From: Bacillota bacterium
GTDB taxonomy: Bacteria > Bacillota > Clostridia > Peptostreptococcales > Anaerovoracaceae
NCBI GenBank assembly: GCA_028724585.1
Contig: JAQYCQ010000031.1
Location: forward strand, 1-50,252
Length of the DNA: 50,252 bases
Direction of reading: 5' to 3'
In this document: positions 40,342 through 48,581 of the stretch, one piece after another
Numbering within the stretch: position 1 is the stretch's first letter
How the letters are laid out: each line of letters opens with the position of its first letter
The notes under the pieces: generated by a model
The model's database searches: none
Told to the model about the DNA's origin: nothing
The model's input: the letters and a program-made list of their open reading frames with translations, nothing else
Translations under genes and position numbers: made by a program

Positions 40342-42345
40342 TTGGAAAAGAAAAAAATAGAAAATAAAAAAAGCTCAAAAAACAGAGAAAAAACGCGGGA
40401 TGACGGAAGAAGCCTGAAAAAAACCGCGCCGGCGGCAGCGGCCATGTCCTTCATAATAATAGCCGGAGCGCGCGCTATGTTCACACACAGCGGCAGATCG
40501 GCTGAAAACAGCGGCAGCAGTAAAAAAGAGAAGGCTGCGGAGAAAGCGCAGCAGGAGCAGGTAAGCTCCGGCGTCAGAGAATATGCGGCATGGGCTGTGG
40601 ATCATCTGCGCAGCGGTGCCAGAGATCCGATCCCGTCGGTGCTGACGGCGGCTGTCATCGCTTTGCTGCTCATCGTCAGGGCATTTATCTATGGATTCAG
40701 GTATTTCCCATACGCCGACGACAAGATCCAGTACTGGTACTTCAGGACATTCAGCAGCTTCGGAGCTCTGCAGGCTAAGAGCGGAGTGCTGGGATCGCGT
40801 CCTCTTGCCGGCCTCGCCGACTATTTCGTCTGGAGCAGGATGCCTTTTGTTCTGGATGTGATCATGATCAGCGTGATATTCGCTGTTTCGGCGGTGCTGT
40901 TAAGGCAGGCGCTGAGGCGCTATTTCGACCTGAGTGCTCTGTTTCCGGTGCTCCTGACTCTCATGCCGCTTGGCATAGAAGGAAGCTACTGGCTCAGCGC
41001 CTCGACCAGGATAATAATGGGGATGCTGGCCGCTGTGCTGGCGGAGATCATGTTTATAAAATGGCTGGATACGAGCGGCGTCAGGGGAGCTCTGTGCCTG
41101 GCGGCTTCATTCCTGCTGATGACAGCTTCTTATGGATTTTACGAGCAGACAGGCCTGCTGGCCTCAGCCCTGCTTTTAGTGACCGCCTTTCTTGAAGGGA
41201 GACGGAGCGGTCTGCGTCCGCTGGGCTTTCTTTTGTGCCTGCCGTCCGCTCTCGCTGCTTTTTATATCCCGACATTTTTCAGGGTCAAGGGATCGCCTTA
41301 CAGCGCCAGGATAGACGACGCCGTTAAAGGCGGGACTCCGCTGAATGATAGGCTGGGCAGGTTTATGGAGCAGCTGGACAAGGTATTCTTTCAGGAAGGT
41401 GGAGAACTGATGACCAGGGGCTTCAGCCGCGGAGCGGCTGAGATCGCGGCCGGAGGCCTCGCGGGGAAAATGGTCCTGGTGGTATTTTTATGTCTGCTCC
41501 TTTTTGCCATAGCTTTCTTGGAGAAGAACGGAAGGACTTTTGTACCTGGAGTACACAGGCATAACAGGAGCAGAAGACGTAAAGTCAATGGCAGGACCAG
41601 GACCGGAAGCGTAATGTCATGGGATCTGGCGGCCGGCCTGATAGTCTCGGCTGTGCTGACAGCGGCTCCACTTACAGTATTCATGCTCATGAGCGAGCCT
41701 TCGCTCGCCTGCAGGAATGCCCTGCCGTGCTTCGCCGGTATTGCGCTGTTCGCTGATCTTATGGTATCATGGCTTTCATCTCTGGGCGGAGAAAAGTGGA
41801 GACGCCTGATCCCCGCGGTTTTGGCGGCACTGCTGGCTCTGTATTTCATGGTCTGCGGCATCTCGGAGATGTGGTGTTACAAGACAGTATGGGAAAAAGA
41901 CAGCAGGCTGGCTGTACCGCTGGCGGAGGCCCTGGAAGAGGACGGAGCTGATAAGTGGGCGCAAGGAGAAAGCTCAGCTGTTATAGGAGCTGTATGGGAT
42001 GGCAGGCGCATCAGCCGACATATTGAAAGCGCCTCGTCATATTCATGGTCTCTGGGCGTGATGCTGAGGTATACTGCTAAGGACAAAGATCTGCCGAATG
42101 TCGTTCCCCTCGACAGCTCTGAGCTGTATGACAGGGAGACGAAAGCATCCAATGATCCGCGTCTGTTCAAGTATCTTTACTATTACGATGAAAAAGCTGG
42201 TACTATAAATAGAGTGCACCTCGAGCTGTCACCGCAGAGCGCTGTCGAAGACACCACTCAGTACTGGTATATTATGGACAGCGCCGGATCGAGGTACGGA
42301 ACGATGGTCATATCGTCGGATTCCGGAAAAGTGCTGGAAGGATGA
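40342..42345 (+). CDS. GT-C-like polytopic membrane protein
   Basis: A membrane protein of about 667 residues with 10-12 hydrophobic segments. A short luminal-type motif FPYADDKIQYWYF follows the second hydrophobic segment, like the acidic loop of GT-C glycosyltransferases that use lipid-linked sugars. An extracytoplasmic C-terminal domain of about 150 residues follows the last helix. I choose TTG at 40342 (AGGATAGAG upstream); an in-frame GTG at 40282 is possible but lacks a ribosome site. The N-terminus is Lys/Asn-rich. It overlaps the next frame and stands before an ALG5-like glycosyltransferase, which could supply its lipid-sugar donor. Assignment to GT-C is inference; I do not recognise a precise family. 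Confidence 0.7.
   Translation: MEKKKIENKKSSKNREKTRDDGRSLKKTAPAAAAMSFIIIAGARAMFTHSGRSAENSGSSKKEKAAEKAQQEQVSSGVREYAAWAVDHLRSGARDPIPSVLTAAVIALLLIVRAFIYGFRYFPYADDKIQYWYFRTFSSFGALQAKSGVLGSRPLAGLADYFVWSRMPFVLDVIMISVIFAVSAVLLRQALRRYFDLSALFPVLLTLMPLGIEGSYWLSASTRIIMGMLAAVLAEIMFIKWLDTSGVRGALCLAASFLLMTASYGFYEQTGLLASALLLVTAFLEGRRSGLRPLGFLLCLPSALAAFYIPTFFRVKGSPYSARIDDAVKGGTPLNDRLGRFMEQLDKVFFQEGGELMTRGFSRGAAEIAAGGLAGKMVLVVFLCLLLFAIAFLEKNGRTFVPGVHRHNRSRRRKVNGRTRTGSVMSWDLAAGLIVSAVLTAAPLTVFMLMSEPSLACRNALPCFAGIALFADLMVSWLSSLGGEKWRRLIPAVLAALLALYFMVCGISEMWCYKTVWEKDSRLAVPLAEALEEDGADKWAQGESSAVIGAVWDGRRISRHIESASSYSWSLGVMLRYTAKDKDLPNVVPLDSSELYDRETKASNDPRLFKYLYYYDEKAGTINRVHLELSPQSAVEDTTQYWYIMDSAGSRYGTMVISSDSGKVLEG
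41424..41440. repeat. Hairpin with GGA loop inside the GT-C-like gene
   Basis: CAGCCGC, loop GGA, GCGGCTG: a perfect 7-base stem of the repeat type, in a loop region of the protein. Confidence 0.4.
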
Positions 42346-42407
42346 TAAACGGAGCTGAGAGGGAATCCCGGACGTCTGCAGGCGTCCGAAGGGACAGGAG
42401 TGATAAT

Positions 42408-43103
42408 GTGAAGCTTTCACTGGTAATCCCGGTATATAATGAAGAAAAAAAGCTGGCCGGTACTCTGAGGACCTGCTGCGGCGAGCTTGAAAAGTCGTTT
42501 GACGACTACGAGATAATAATCGTGAACGATGGGTCGGACGACCGCTCCGCGGACATAGTCAAAGAACTTGCTTTCCCGAAGGTCAGGATGATCTCGTACA
42601 GAAAAAACCGCGGAAAGGGATACGCGGTAAGGAGAGGCGTGCTGGCGTCTTCGGGCGATATCATCTTCTATACGGACGCCGATCTTGCTTACGGCACAGA
42701 GGTGATAAAGCCGATGGCGGATATGCTGCTGGAGTGCGGGGCTGATATCGTTATAGGCAGCAGGAAAGAAGCGTCGGGCGGTTACGGTGACTACCCGTTC
42801 GTCAGAAGAACAGCTTCACGTGTCTATTCGGGGCTGGTGAAAAGGTTTTCAGGTCTCGATTATGATACTCAGTGCGGCATAAAATGTTTCAGAAAAGACG
42901 CGGGCAGGCTGGTCTTCGCTCTTATAACGACGAAAAACTATGCATTCGACACAGAGGCGGTCATGCTGGCCGAGAAGCTGAAGCTGAAGATAGAAGAATA
43001 CCCGGTCAAGATCATAGAGCACAGCGGCTCCCATATCAACCTTGTGAAGGACAGCGCCGTGATGCTGAGAGATATGATGAAGATAAAGAACAGGATGAAA
43101 TGA
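42408..43103 (+). CDS. Family 2 glycosyltransferase, polyprenyl-phosphate glucosyltransferase (ALG5) type
   Basis: Transfers a sugar from a nucleotide donor to polyprenyl phosphate on the cytoplasmic face. I choose GTG at 42408 because AGGAG lies seven bases upstream and the product then starts MKLSLVIPVYNEE; an ATG at 42342 overlapping the previous stop would add an unlikely 22-residue arginine-rich lead. About 231 residues with NDGSDDRSADI, the DTDA-type motif YTDADLAYG, and DTQCGIKCFRKD, which is typical of ALG5-like enzymes. No C-terminal membrane anchor is seen. Partner of the preceding membrane protein. The repeat 15-mer at 42540 overlaps the NDGS motif region. Confidence 0.88.
   Translation: MKLSLVIPVYNEEKKLAGTLRTCCGELEKSFDDYEIIIVNDGSDDRSADIVKELAFPKVRMISYRKNRGKGYAVRRGVLASSGDIIFYTDADLAYGTEVIKPMADMLLECGADIVIGSRKEASGGYGDYPFVRRTASRVYSGLVKRFSGLDYDTQCGIKCFRKDAGRLVFALITTKNYAFDTEAVMLAEKLKLKIEEYPVKIIEHSGSHINLVKDSAVMLRDMMKIKNRMK
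42540..42554. repeat. Hairpin repeat 15-mer inside the glycosyltransferase gene
   Basis: GACCGCTCCGCGGAC, identical to 12342 and to the reverse of 27526. Here it encodes DRSAD beside a conserved motif, so coincidence through codon use is more likely than for the other coding copies. Confidence 0.35.
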
Positions 43104-43153
43104 TAGGGCAGTCCCCTCTAAGCCTGCTCAGTCTCCGATTGGAGTAATGCAAT

Positions 43154-44131
43154 ATGAACGTAAAGGAAAAAGTGCTCAGATTCCTCGAGGATCACAGAGA
43201 GGAATTCGTATCAGGTGAACAGATAGCCGAGAGCCTCGGAGTGACAAGGTCTTCTGTCTGGAAAGCCATAAGCTCTTTCAGGAACGAAGGCTATAAAATA
43301 GAAGCTGTTACACGCAAGGGCTACAGGCTGAGATCTGACGGCAATATGCTGACTCAGGCCGGCATAGCTTCCAGATTTAAATACGCCGATCCGGATCTGC
43401 TGACGGTATATCAGGAAACGGATTCGACCAATACCAGGATAAAGGCAGCGGCACTTGAGGGAGCGCCTCACGGTACCGCCGCTGTAGCCAACGAACAGAC
43501 CGCGGGCAGAGGCCGGCTAGGCAGGTCCTTCATATCGCCGCCGGGATCAGGGATCTATTTATCCATCCTGCTGCGTCCCCACACCGACATGGCGGGAGCG
43601 ATCCCCCTGACGACAGCCGCTGCTGTAGCTGTCTGCGAATCGGTCAGGGAGCTTACCGGTATGGATGCCGGGATAAAATGGGTAAATGATGTGTACATCG
43701 GCCATAAAAAGATCTGCGGTATACTTACAGAGGCAGTCGCGGACGTTGAGACCGGCGGTCTGGACAGCGTAGTCGTAGGCATAGGCATAAACTACAGCTA
43801 CGATCCTGATTCCTTCCCCGAGGACCTTCAGGACAGGATAGGCTGGATCTATGAAGACCAGAAGCCGGAGATAAGCAGGAACGAGCTGGCGGCCGCTGTC
43901 ATAGACAGGACGATATATTACGCTGATCACCTTGACGAGAGGGCTTTCATAGAGCCTTACAGGAAATATTCGGTCATAATAGGCAGGGATATAGTCTGCA
44001 GCAGGGGAAACGAAAGATTCGAAGCCAGGGCGGTAGACATAGATGATGACGGAGGGCTCGTTGTAGAGACGGATTCAGGGCGCAGGACCCTTTCCTCCGG
44101 AGAGATAACAGTGCGCTGGAAGAAGGACTAA
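43154..44131 (+). CDS. birA: BirA, biotin-protein ligase and biotin repressor
   Basis: Activates biotin as biotinyl-AMP and attaches it to carboxylase carriers. The 325-residue protein has an N-terminal winged helix (about 1-60, with SGEQIAESLGVTRSSVWKAI), so it is the regulatory class. The catalytic domain has AGRGRLGRSF, the biotinyl-AMP loop, and KWVNDVYIGHKKICGIL. A short C-terminal SH3-like domain ends the protein. No biotin operator or biotin genes are in the window. The stop overlaps the next start by one base. Confidence 0.95.
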   Translation: MNVKEKVLRFLEDHREEFVSGEQIAESLGVTRSSVWKAISSFRNEGYKIEAVTRKGYRLRSDGNMLTQAGIASRFKYADPDLLTVYQETDSTNTRIKAAALEGAPHGTAAVANEQTAGRGRLGRSFISPPGSGIYLSILLRPHTDMAGAIPLTTAAAVAVCESVRELTGMDAGIKWVNDVYIGHKKICGILTEAVADVETGGLDSVVVGIGINYSYDPDSFPEDLQDRIGWIYEDQKPEISRNELAAAVIDRTIYYADHLDERAFIEPYRKYSVIIGRDIVCSRGNERFEARAVDIDDDGGLVVETDSGRRTLSSGEITVRWKKD

Positions 44132-44631
44132 TGGATAAATACCAGTATAGGAAAAGCAGATTCAGAGATTTCATATACGATGTGAGCGATATCCTGGTCG
44201 CTATAGCTATAATACTGGCGGCAGCAGCACTGATAAGCTGGCGCGTTTCAGCTATATTGAATTATTCGTATGACGGCAGCTCGTCTTCTGACAGGATATC
44301 TATCACGCGCTTTTTCGACAGCTCCGCTGACAGCGAAGCTCAGAGCGCTTCGGAAAGCAGCAAAAGCGACAGCGAAAAAAACGCTTCCGCGGCGGATGAA
44401 AAAAAAGAGGCTGCTTCAGGGTCAGGAAGTATTTACGAGATCATAGTAACGGCCGGCGAAACACCGTCAGATATAGCCGGAGTCCTGAAGGAAGCAGGTC
44501 TTATCTCCGATGAAAAGGCTTTTACGGACGCAGTCGCTGACGCGGGAGCTCAATCGTCTATAAAGGCAGGGACTTATAAAATAAAGAGCGGATCCACCCC
44601 TGCGGAGATAGTAACTTCGCTGACCAGCTGA
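44131..44631 (+). CDS. Membrane-anchored MltG/YceG-like N-terminal domain protein
   Basis: A 166-residue protein. One transmembrane helix lies at about residues 19-42. A linker of about 60 residues very rich in Ser, Asp, Lys and Ala follows. Residues about 103-166 resemble the LysM-like subdomain of endolytic transglycosylase MltG: IIVTAGETPSDIAGVLKEAG, IKAGTYKIKSGSTPAEIV. The catalytic domain is absent, so it cannot be the enzyme; short proteins of this kind are known in clostridia. The hairpin repeat at 44317 encodes DSSAD at the start of the linker. Coupled to birA by TAATG. Confidence 0.82.
   Translation: MDKYQYRKSRFRDFIYDVSDILVAIAIILAAAALISWRVSAILNYSYDGSSSSDRISITRFFDSSADSEAQSASESSKSDSEKNASAADEKKEAASGSGSIYEIIVTAGETPSDIAGVLKEAGLISDEKAFTDAVADAGAQSSIKAGTYKIKSGSTPAEIVTSLTS
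44317..44331. repeat. Hairpin repeat inside the MltG-like gene
   Basis: GACAGCTCCGCTGAC, identical to the intergenic copy after rplT at 33852. In frame, in the disordered linker. Confidence 0.5.
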
Positions 44632-44655
44632 CATTATTATTTCGTAAAAAAAGCC

Positions 44656-44684
44656 TTTACAAAACCGGAACATTGCTTTATACT
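44656..44684 (+). promoter_or_regulatory. Promoter of tRNA-Arg
   Basis: TTTACA, 17-base spacer, TATACT at 44679-44684; the tRNA starts 17 bases further on. Confidence 0.7.
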
Positions 44685-44700
44685 AACCATTGTTGATTAT

Positions 44701-44777
44701 GCGCCATTAGCTCAGCTGGATAGAGTAGCACACTACGAATGTGAAGGCCCCGGGTTCGAATCCCTGATGGCGCGCCA
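44701..44777 (+). tRNA. tRNA-Arg (anticodon ACG), CCA encoded
   Basis: Cloverleaf with acceptor GCGCCAT/ATGGCGC, D-stem GCTC/GAGT (one G-T), anticodon loop CTACGAA giving ACG, T-loop TTCGAAT, discriminator G and encoded CCA. Two stem positions do not pair: 27-43 (G-A) in the anticodon stem and 50-64 (C-T) in the T-stem. A promoter and terminator frame it. It decodes CGN codons after deamination of A34 to inosine. Confidence 0.88.
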
Positions 44778-44781
44778 AAAC

Positions 44782-44821
44782 AGCGACCGTAACATTTTAT
44801 GATGTTCCGGTCGCTTTTTTT
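44782..44821 (+). terminator. Terminator after tRNA-Arg
   Basis: AGCGACCG pairs with CGGTCGCT, with an inner AACAT/ATGTT stem, followed by seven T. Confidence 0.88.
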
Positions 44822-44877
44822 ATTTTTTGCGGATGTTCCAGCGGCGGTCTGTTCTTTATCAGAAGCCGGCGCGGAAG

Positions 44878-44892
44878 GCGGGCGGAGCCCGC
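44878..44892. repeat. TCC/GGA-loop hairpin repeat
   Basis: Perfect stem GCGGGC with loop GGA; the 16-mer is identical to the copy at 10370. CAGGATTCCTG and T6 follow. Confidence 0.7.
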
Positions 44893-44974
44893 GCAGGATT
44901 CCTGTTTTTTCTAAAAAATAAGGGATATATTTAACATGTATTGAAGCTGCTCGGCAGATTTTGCCTGCCTCAGA

Positions 44975-44983
44975 TGATATAAT
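44975..44983 (+). promoter_or_regulatory. Predicted extended -10 promoter of the xpaC-telA cluster
   Basis: TGA followed by TATAAT at 44978-44983, no clear -35; start codon 35 bases downstream. Confidence 0.45.
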
Positions 44984-45017
44984 AGATTAAGAATTTCAAA
45001 GTTATGGAGAAAAAGAG

Positions 45018-46445
45018 ATGGATTATTTAGGTAATTTGGTTAATATGTGCAGTAATATCGTCGATGATGTTACTGATTCCGTAGTAAAAGGAGACTTTTC
45101 CAATCTCGCTTCGGATATAAGGCATCAGACGAACAACTTCCTGGGAGGAGGCGGCCACAGCGGATATGCCGGCCAGCCTAATGACGGGGTATATATGCCG
45201 GGCGCAGGAGCACAGCAGCGCGGCGACGGCGGTGTCTACAGACCGGGCGGAAGCCAGGGCGGACCGTCTGGATACGGGGCGCAGCAGAATTCCGGGACCG
45301 GTCAGAGTCAGGCTCGTCCCCAGCAGAATATGTACGGAGCTTATGGAGCGGGCGCAGGCTTCGATGGGGGCGGCGCCTACCGTTCTGGAAACGGCTTAGG
45401 GCAGGGAGCACGTCCTTCGTGGAACGCTCAGGAGAACCTGCAGCAGACTATGGACAACTACAGGAAAAGGGCTAAAAATCAGGTGGCACCTTTCATGCGC
45501 AGGCGGCCGGGCAAAGGGAGAGGGACTTTCCTCTCAATTCTCGGAGGCGCGGGGCTGGTCATTTTCGGTCTCAGTATGCTGGGCTCGATAATGATAGCGA
45601 GCATCGGCGGAGCGATAGCGTGCGGAGTGTTCACGGGACTGTCGCTGGCAGGTGTGCTCCAGGGCTCTAAGACCAGAAAGCTGATAAACAAATTTTACCG
45701 TTATGCCGGTATAGTAGGCGGAAGGGAATACGCGGATATCCATGAGCTGGCTTATCAGACAGCTGATACGGATGAGGAGGTCAGGAGGAGCCTCAACCAG
45801 ATGATGGAGAAAAAGATGCTCCCGCCGGCAGTCTACGATGACCAGTACACGACTCTCCTGCTCACGGACAACGCCCGCAATCAGTATAACGCCGCGAAAA
45901 ACGCCAGAATGGCGAGGGAGCAGGAAGCAGCCCGCGCGAGAGAAGAGGCTTCGAGACCTCAGAGCGAGAACCAGCAGGTCATGAGCGACGGGCAGAGGTT
46001 CATCAATGAAATACAGGACGCTAAGAGGAACATAACAGATGATGATATGAAGCAGAAGCTCGACCGTCTTGAAAACGTGGTGAACAGGATCTTCAGCCAG
46101 GTCGGTGAACATCCCGAGACTGCCGCGGACATGAGGAAATTCATGAATTACTATATACCGACCACAAATAAGCTGATAGATGCCTATGAACAGCTGGACA
46201 GGCAGCCTGAGGGCGAAAATGTGTCCAATACGAAGAAAGAGATAGAGGACGCGGTAGATGCCCTTACATCCGCTTATGAGAGAATGCTGGACAAGATGTT
46301 TGAAAATGTGGCATGGGACATTTCATCAGACATCTCGGTCATGAAGTCCATGCTGGCTCAGGACGGCCTTGCGGATGAAGGTACATTCAGCGCGGATACA
46401 GAAGGAAAAGACGGCGGTGACGGAGGCATAAAGCTCGAGATCTGA
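45018..46445 (+). CDS. XpaC-like protein with Gly-rich N-terminus
   Basis: A 475-residue protein whose C-terminal part (about 325-450) matches the XpaC (5-bromo-4-chloroindolyl phosphate hydrolysis) family: MRKFMNYYIPTTNKLIDAYE, DISSDISVMKSMLAQDGL. Residues about 35-145 are a Gly/Gln/Tyr-rich, low-complexity stretch, and a hydrophobic hairpin lies at about 168-212, so it is membrane-bound. The middle has charged coiled-coil character. The family name comes from a screen in Bacillus; the true function is not settled. It is paired with TelA downstream, the common arrangement. GGAGA precedes the ATG. Confidence 0.87.
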   Translation: MDYLGNLVNMCSNIVDDVTDSVVKGDFSNLASDIRHQTNNFLGGGGHSGYAGQPNDGVYMPGAGAQQRGDGGVYRPGGSQGGPSGYGAQQNSGTGQSQARPQQNMYGAYGAGAGFDGGGAYRSGNGLGQGARPSWNAQENLQQTMDNYRKRAKNQVAPFMRRRPGKGRGTFLSILGGAGLVIFGLSMLGSIMIASIGGAIACGVFTGLSLAGVLQGSKTRKLINKFYRYAGIVGGREYADIHELAYQTADTDEEVRRSLNQMMEKKMLPPAVYDDQYTTLLLTDNARNQYNAAKNARMAREQEAARAREEASRPQSENQQVMSDGQRFINEIQDAKRNITDDDMKQKLDRLENVVNRIFSQVGEHPETAADMRKFMNYYIPTTNKLIDAYEQLDRQPEGENVSNTKKEIEDAVDALTSAYERMLDKMFENVAWDISSDISVMKSMLAQDGLADEGTFSADTEGKDGGDGGIKLEI

Positions 46446-46526
46446 CAGATTCCGCTTTTGCCGGCTTTCCAGACAAACAGGAGCTATTTTTACACAGAGA
46501 TATTTTAAAGGAAACAGGAGATTAAT

Positions 46527-47945
46527 ATGAGTGACCAGAACGACGATTTCATGAACGCAGGACCTACGCTCACACTTGACGCCGACGAAGCTGCCGGACA
46601 GAAAGCCCTTGATCAGGCACAGGCAGCGGTAAACTCGGCTGAACAGTACCAGCAGCAGGTCCAGAACGCTTATCAGCAGACGGCTCAGAACCAGCAGGCG
46701 GTTCTTCAGGACGATCCTTTCCTTCAGGGACCGGCGGCACAGTACCAGAACACAGCGCCGCAGCCTCAGCCTCAGCAGACAGTACAGCCGCAGTATCAGC
46801 AGACAGCGGAAGCGGCACCGGCTCCGACACTTACTCTCGATCCGTTTGGACAGGCTCCGGCGCCGGCAGCGCCTCAGGCTGCGCAGCCGCTGACAGTGCA
46901 GGACTCGGACGATATGGTCAGGTATCTGAGCCCGCAGGAAAAGCAGCAGGTAGAAGAGTTCGTCGACAAGATAGATTTTACCAACAGCCAGGTGATGTTC
47001 AATTACGGCGCTGGCACTCAGAAGAAGATGGCAGGCTTTTCCGAAAGGGTCCTGCAGGATGTCAGGACTAAGGATATGGGCGAGGTAGGAGGAATGATCA
47101 CTTCGCTCGTTACTGAGCTTAAGAATTTTGAGATAGATGAAGATGACGGAAAGATACTGGGATTCTTCAAGAAGAAAAAGAATAATCTCAACAGCCTCAA
47201 AGCGAAATACAGCACTGTAGAGAAAAACGTGGATGAGATCCAGAACAGGCTGGAGCAGCATCAGGTTCAGCTCATGAAGGATTCTGCCATGCTGGATAAG
47301 ATGTATCAGGCCAACGTAAACTATTTCAAAGAGCTCACAATGTATATAGCAGCCGGCAAGCTCAAGCTCGCCCAGGTCAGGAACAAGGATCTCGCCGCTC
47401 TCCAGCAGCAGGCTCAGCAGAGCGGTTCGCCGGTGGACGCCCAGAAGGCAAAGGATCTGGCCTCCCAGTGCGACAGGTTCGAGAAAAAGCTCTACGACCT
47501 TGAGCTCACACGTACCGTTTCCATGCAGACCGCTCCTCAGATCCGCATGGTGCAGGCATCCGACAATGAAATGGTGGAGAAGATCCATTCGACTATAGTG
47601 AACACTATCCCTCTCTGGAAGAACCAGATGGTCATAGCGCTCGGCGTGCAGCACTCAATGCAGGCCGCCAAGGCGCAGCGTGAGGTATCGGATATGACTA
47701 ACGAGCTGCTGCGCAAAAACGCCGACGCGCTTAAAGTGGCTACTATCGAGACTGCCAAGGAATCACAGCGCGGTATCGTGGATATAGAAACTCTGAAGCA
47801 CACCAATGAGCAGCTGATCTCTACGCTGGACGAAGTGATGGCTATACAGAAGGATGGAAAGGAAAGACGTCAGGCCGCGGAAGCGGAGCTGGCCGGAATA
47901 GAGCAGGAGCTCAAGAACAAGCTCATGGAAGCGTCCCGTTCATAG
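46527..47945 (+). CDS. TelA-family protein
   Basis: A 472-residue protein of the TelA (toxic-anion/tellurite resistance) family. Residues 1-130 are low complexity, rich in Gln, Ala and Pro. From about 140 on the TelA core is visible: helical, with GFFKKKKNNLNSLKAKY and the stretch around LDKMYQANVNYFKELTMYI. Homologues take part in tolerance to tellurite or cell-envelope stress; the link to tellurite here is only the family name. AGGAG precedes the ATG. It stands between the XpaC-like gene and a zinc-ribbon/DUF4234 gene. Confidence 0.92.
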   Translation: MSDQNDDFMNAGPTLTLDADEAAGQKALDQAQAAVNSAEQYQQQVQNAYQQTAQNQQAVLQDDPFLQGPAAQYQNTAPQPQPQQTVQPQYQQTAEAAPAPTLTLDPFGQAPAPAAPQAAQPLTVQDSDDMVRYLSPQEKQQVEEFVDKIDFTNSQVMFNYGAGTQKKMAGFSERVLQDVRTKDMGEVGGMITSLVTELKNFEIDEDDGKILGFFKKKKNNLNSLKAKYSTVEKNVDEIQNRLEQHQVQLMKDSAMLDKMYQANVNYFKELTMYIAAGKLKLAQVRNKDLAALQQQAQQSGSPVDAQKAKDLASQCDRFEKKLYDLELTRTVSMQTAPQIRMVQASDNEMVEKIHSTIVNTIPLWKNQMVIALGVQHSMQAAKAQREVSDMTNELLRKNADALKVATIETAKESQRGIVDIETLKHTNEQLISTLDEVMAIQKDGKERRQAAEAELAGIEQELKNKLMEASRS

Positions 47946-47963
47946 TTCGAAAGGAGTGCAGCA

Positions 47964-48554
47964 ATGAAAACATGTGTCAAATGCGGGTCCAGTATGGACG
48001 ATAACTCCAGATTCTGTCCTAACTGCGGAGCCCAGCAGCCTGATAACGCCTATGGAGGCGGAGCTTATCAGGGCAGCGGGGCAGGTTATGGAGGATACGG
48101 AAACCAGTATCAGTCACAGAACGCTTACGGAAACGGATATTACGGGAACGCGGGACAGAGCTATAATACCTACGCTCCGGTCTATGATATAGCTGAGAGG
48201 AGTATAGTGCTCGCTATCATATTCAGCCTTATCACTTTCGGCATATATTATCTCTATTGGCTTTATAAACTGGCTGAAGGCTGGAATGAGATATCGGAGA
48301 GTCAGGACCAGCGTCCCGGTACATCTCCCGGACTGGTAGTCCTCTTTTCCATCCTGACATGCAGCATATATACTATATATTACTGGTATAAGATGGGCAA
48401 ACAGGCTGCTGATCTTCAGGATCCCGCAGGCACATATCTGGAGGATAATTCTATCGTCTGCCTGCTGCTGTCTATCTTCGGCTTCGATATTATTTCAGCT
48501 GCTATCATGCAGAACGAGCTCAACAATTACCTGCGTTACAACCAGATGTACTGA
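47964..48554 (+). CDS. Zinc-ribbon plus DUF4234 membrane protein
   Basis: A 196-residue protein. Cys4, 7, 18 and 21 form a zinc ribbon (CVKCGSSM..FCPNCG). A Gly/Tyr/Asn-rich spacer (about 25-65) follows. Two to three hydrophobic segments between about 73 and 180 match DUF4234, with ITFGIYYLYWLYKLAEGWNEI. Starts 18 bases after telA with AAAGGAG upstream, so it is the third gene of that operon. All three proteins share low-complexity N-terminal or linker regions and two have membrane segments, suggesting a common envelope-linked role. Confidence 0.88.
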   Translation: MKTCVKCGSSMDDNSRFCPNCGAQQPDNAYGGGAYQGSGAGYGGYGNQYQSQNAYGNGYYGNAGQSYNTYAPVYDIAERSIVLAIIFSLITFGIYYLYWLYKLAEGWNEISESQDQRPGTSPGLVVLFSILTCSIYTIYYWYKMGKQAADLQDPAGTYLEDNSIVCLLLSIFGFDIISAAIMQNELNNYLRYNQMY

Positions 48555-48581
48555 TAAATATGATAAAACGCTCCTGCCTGC

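Noticed and set aside
46326-47654. 442-codon minus-strand frame opposite telA
   Set aside because: Leu/Arg/His-rich shadow of the Gln-rich telA coding sequence.
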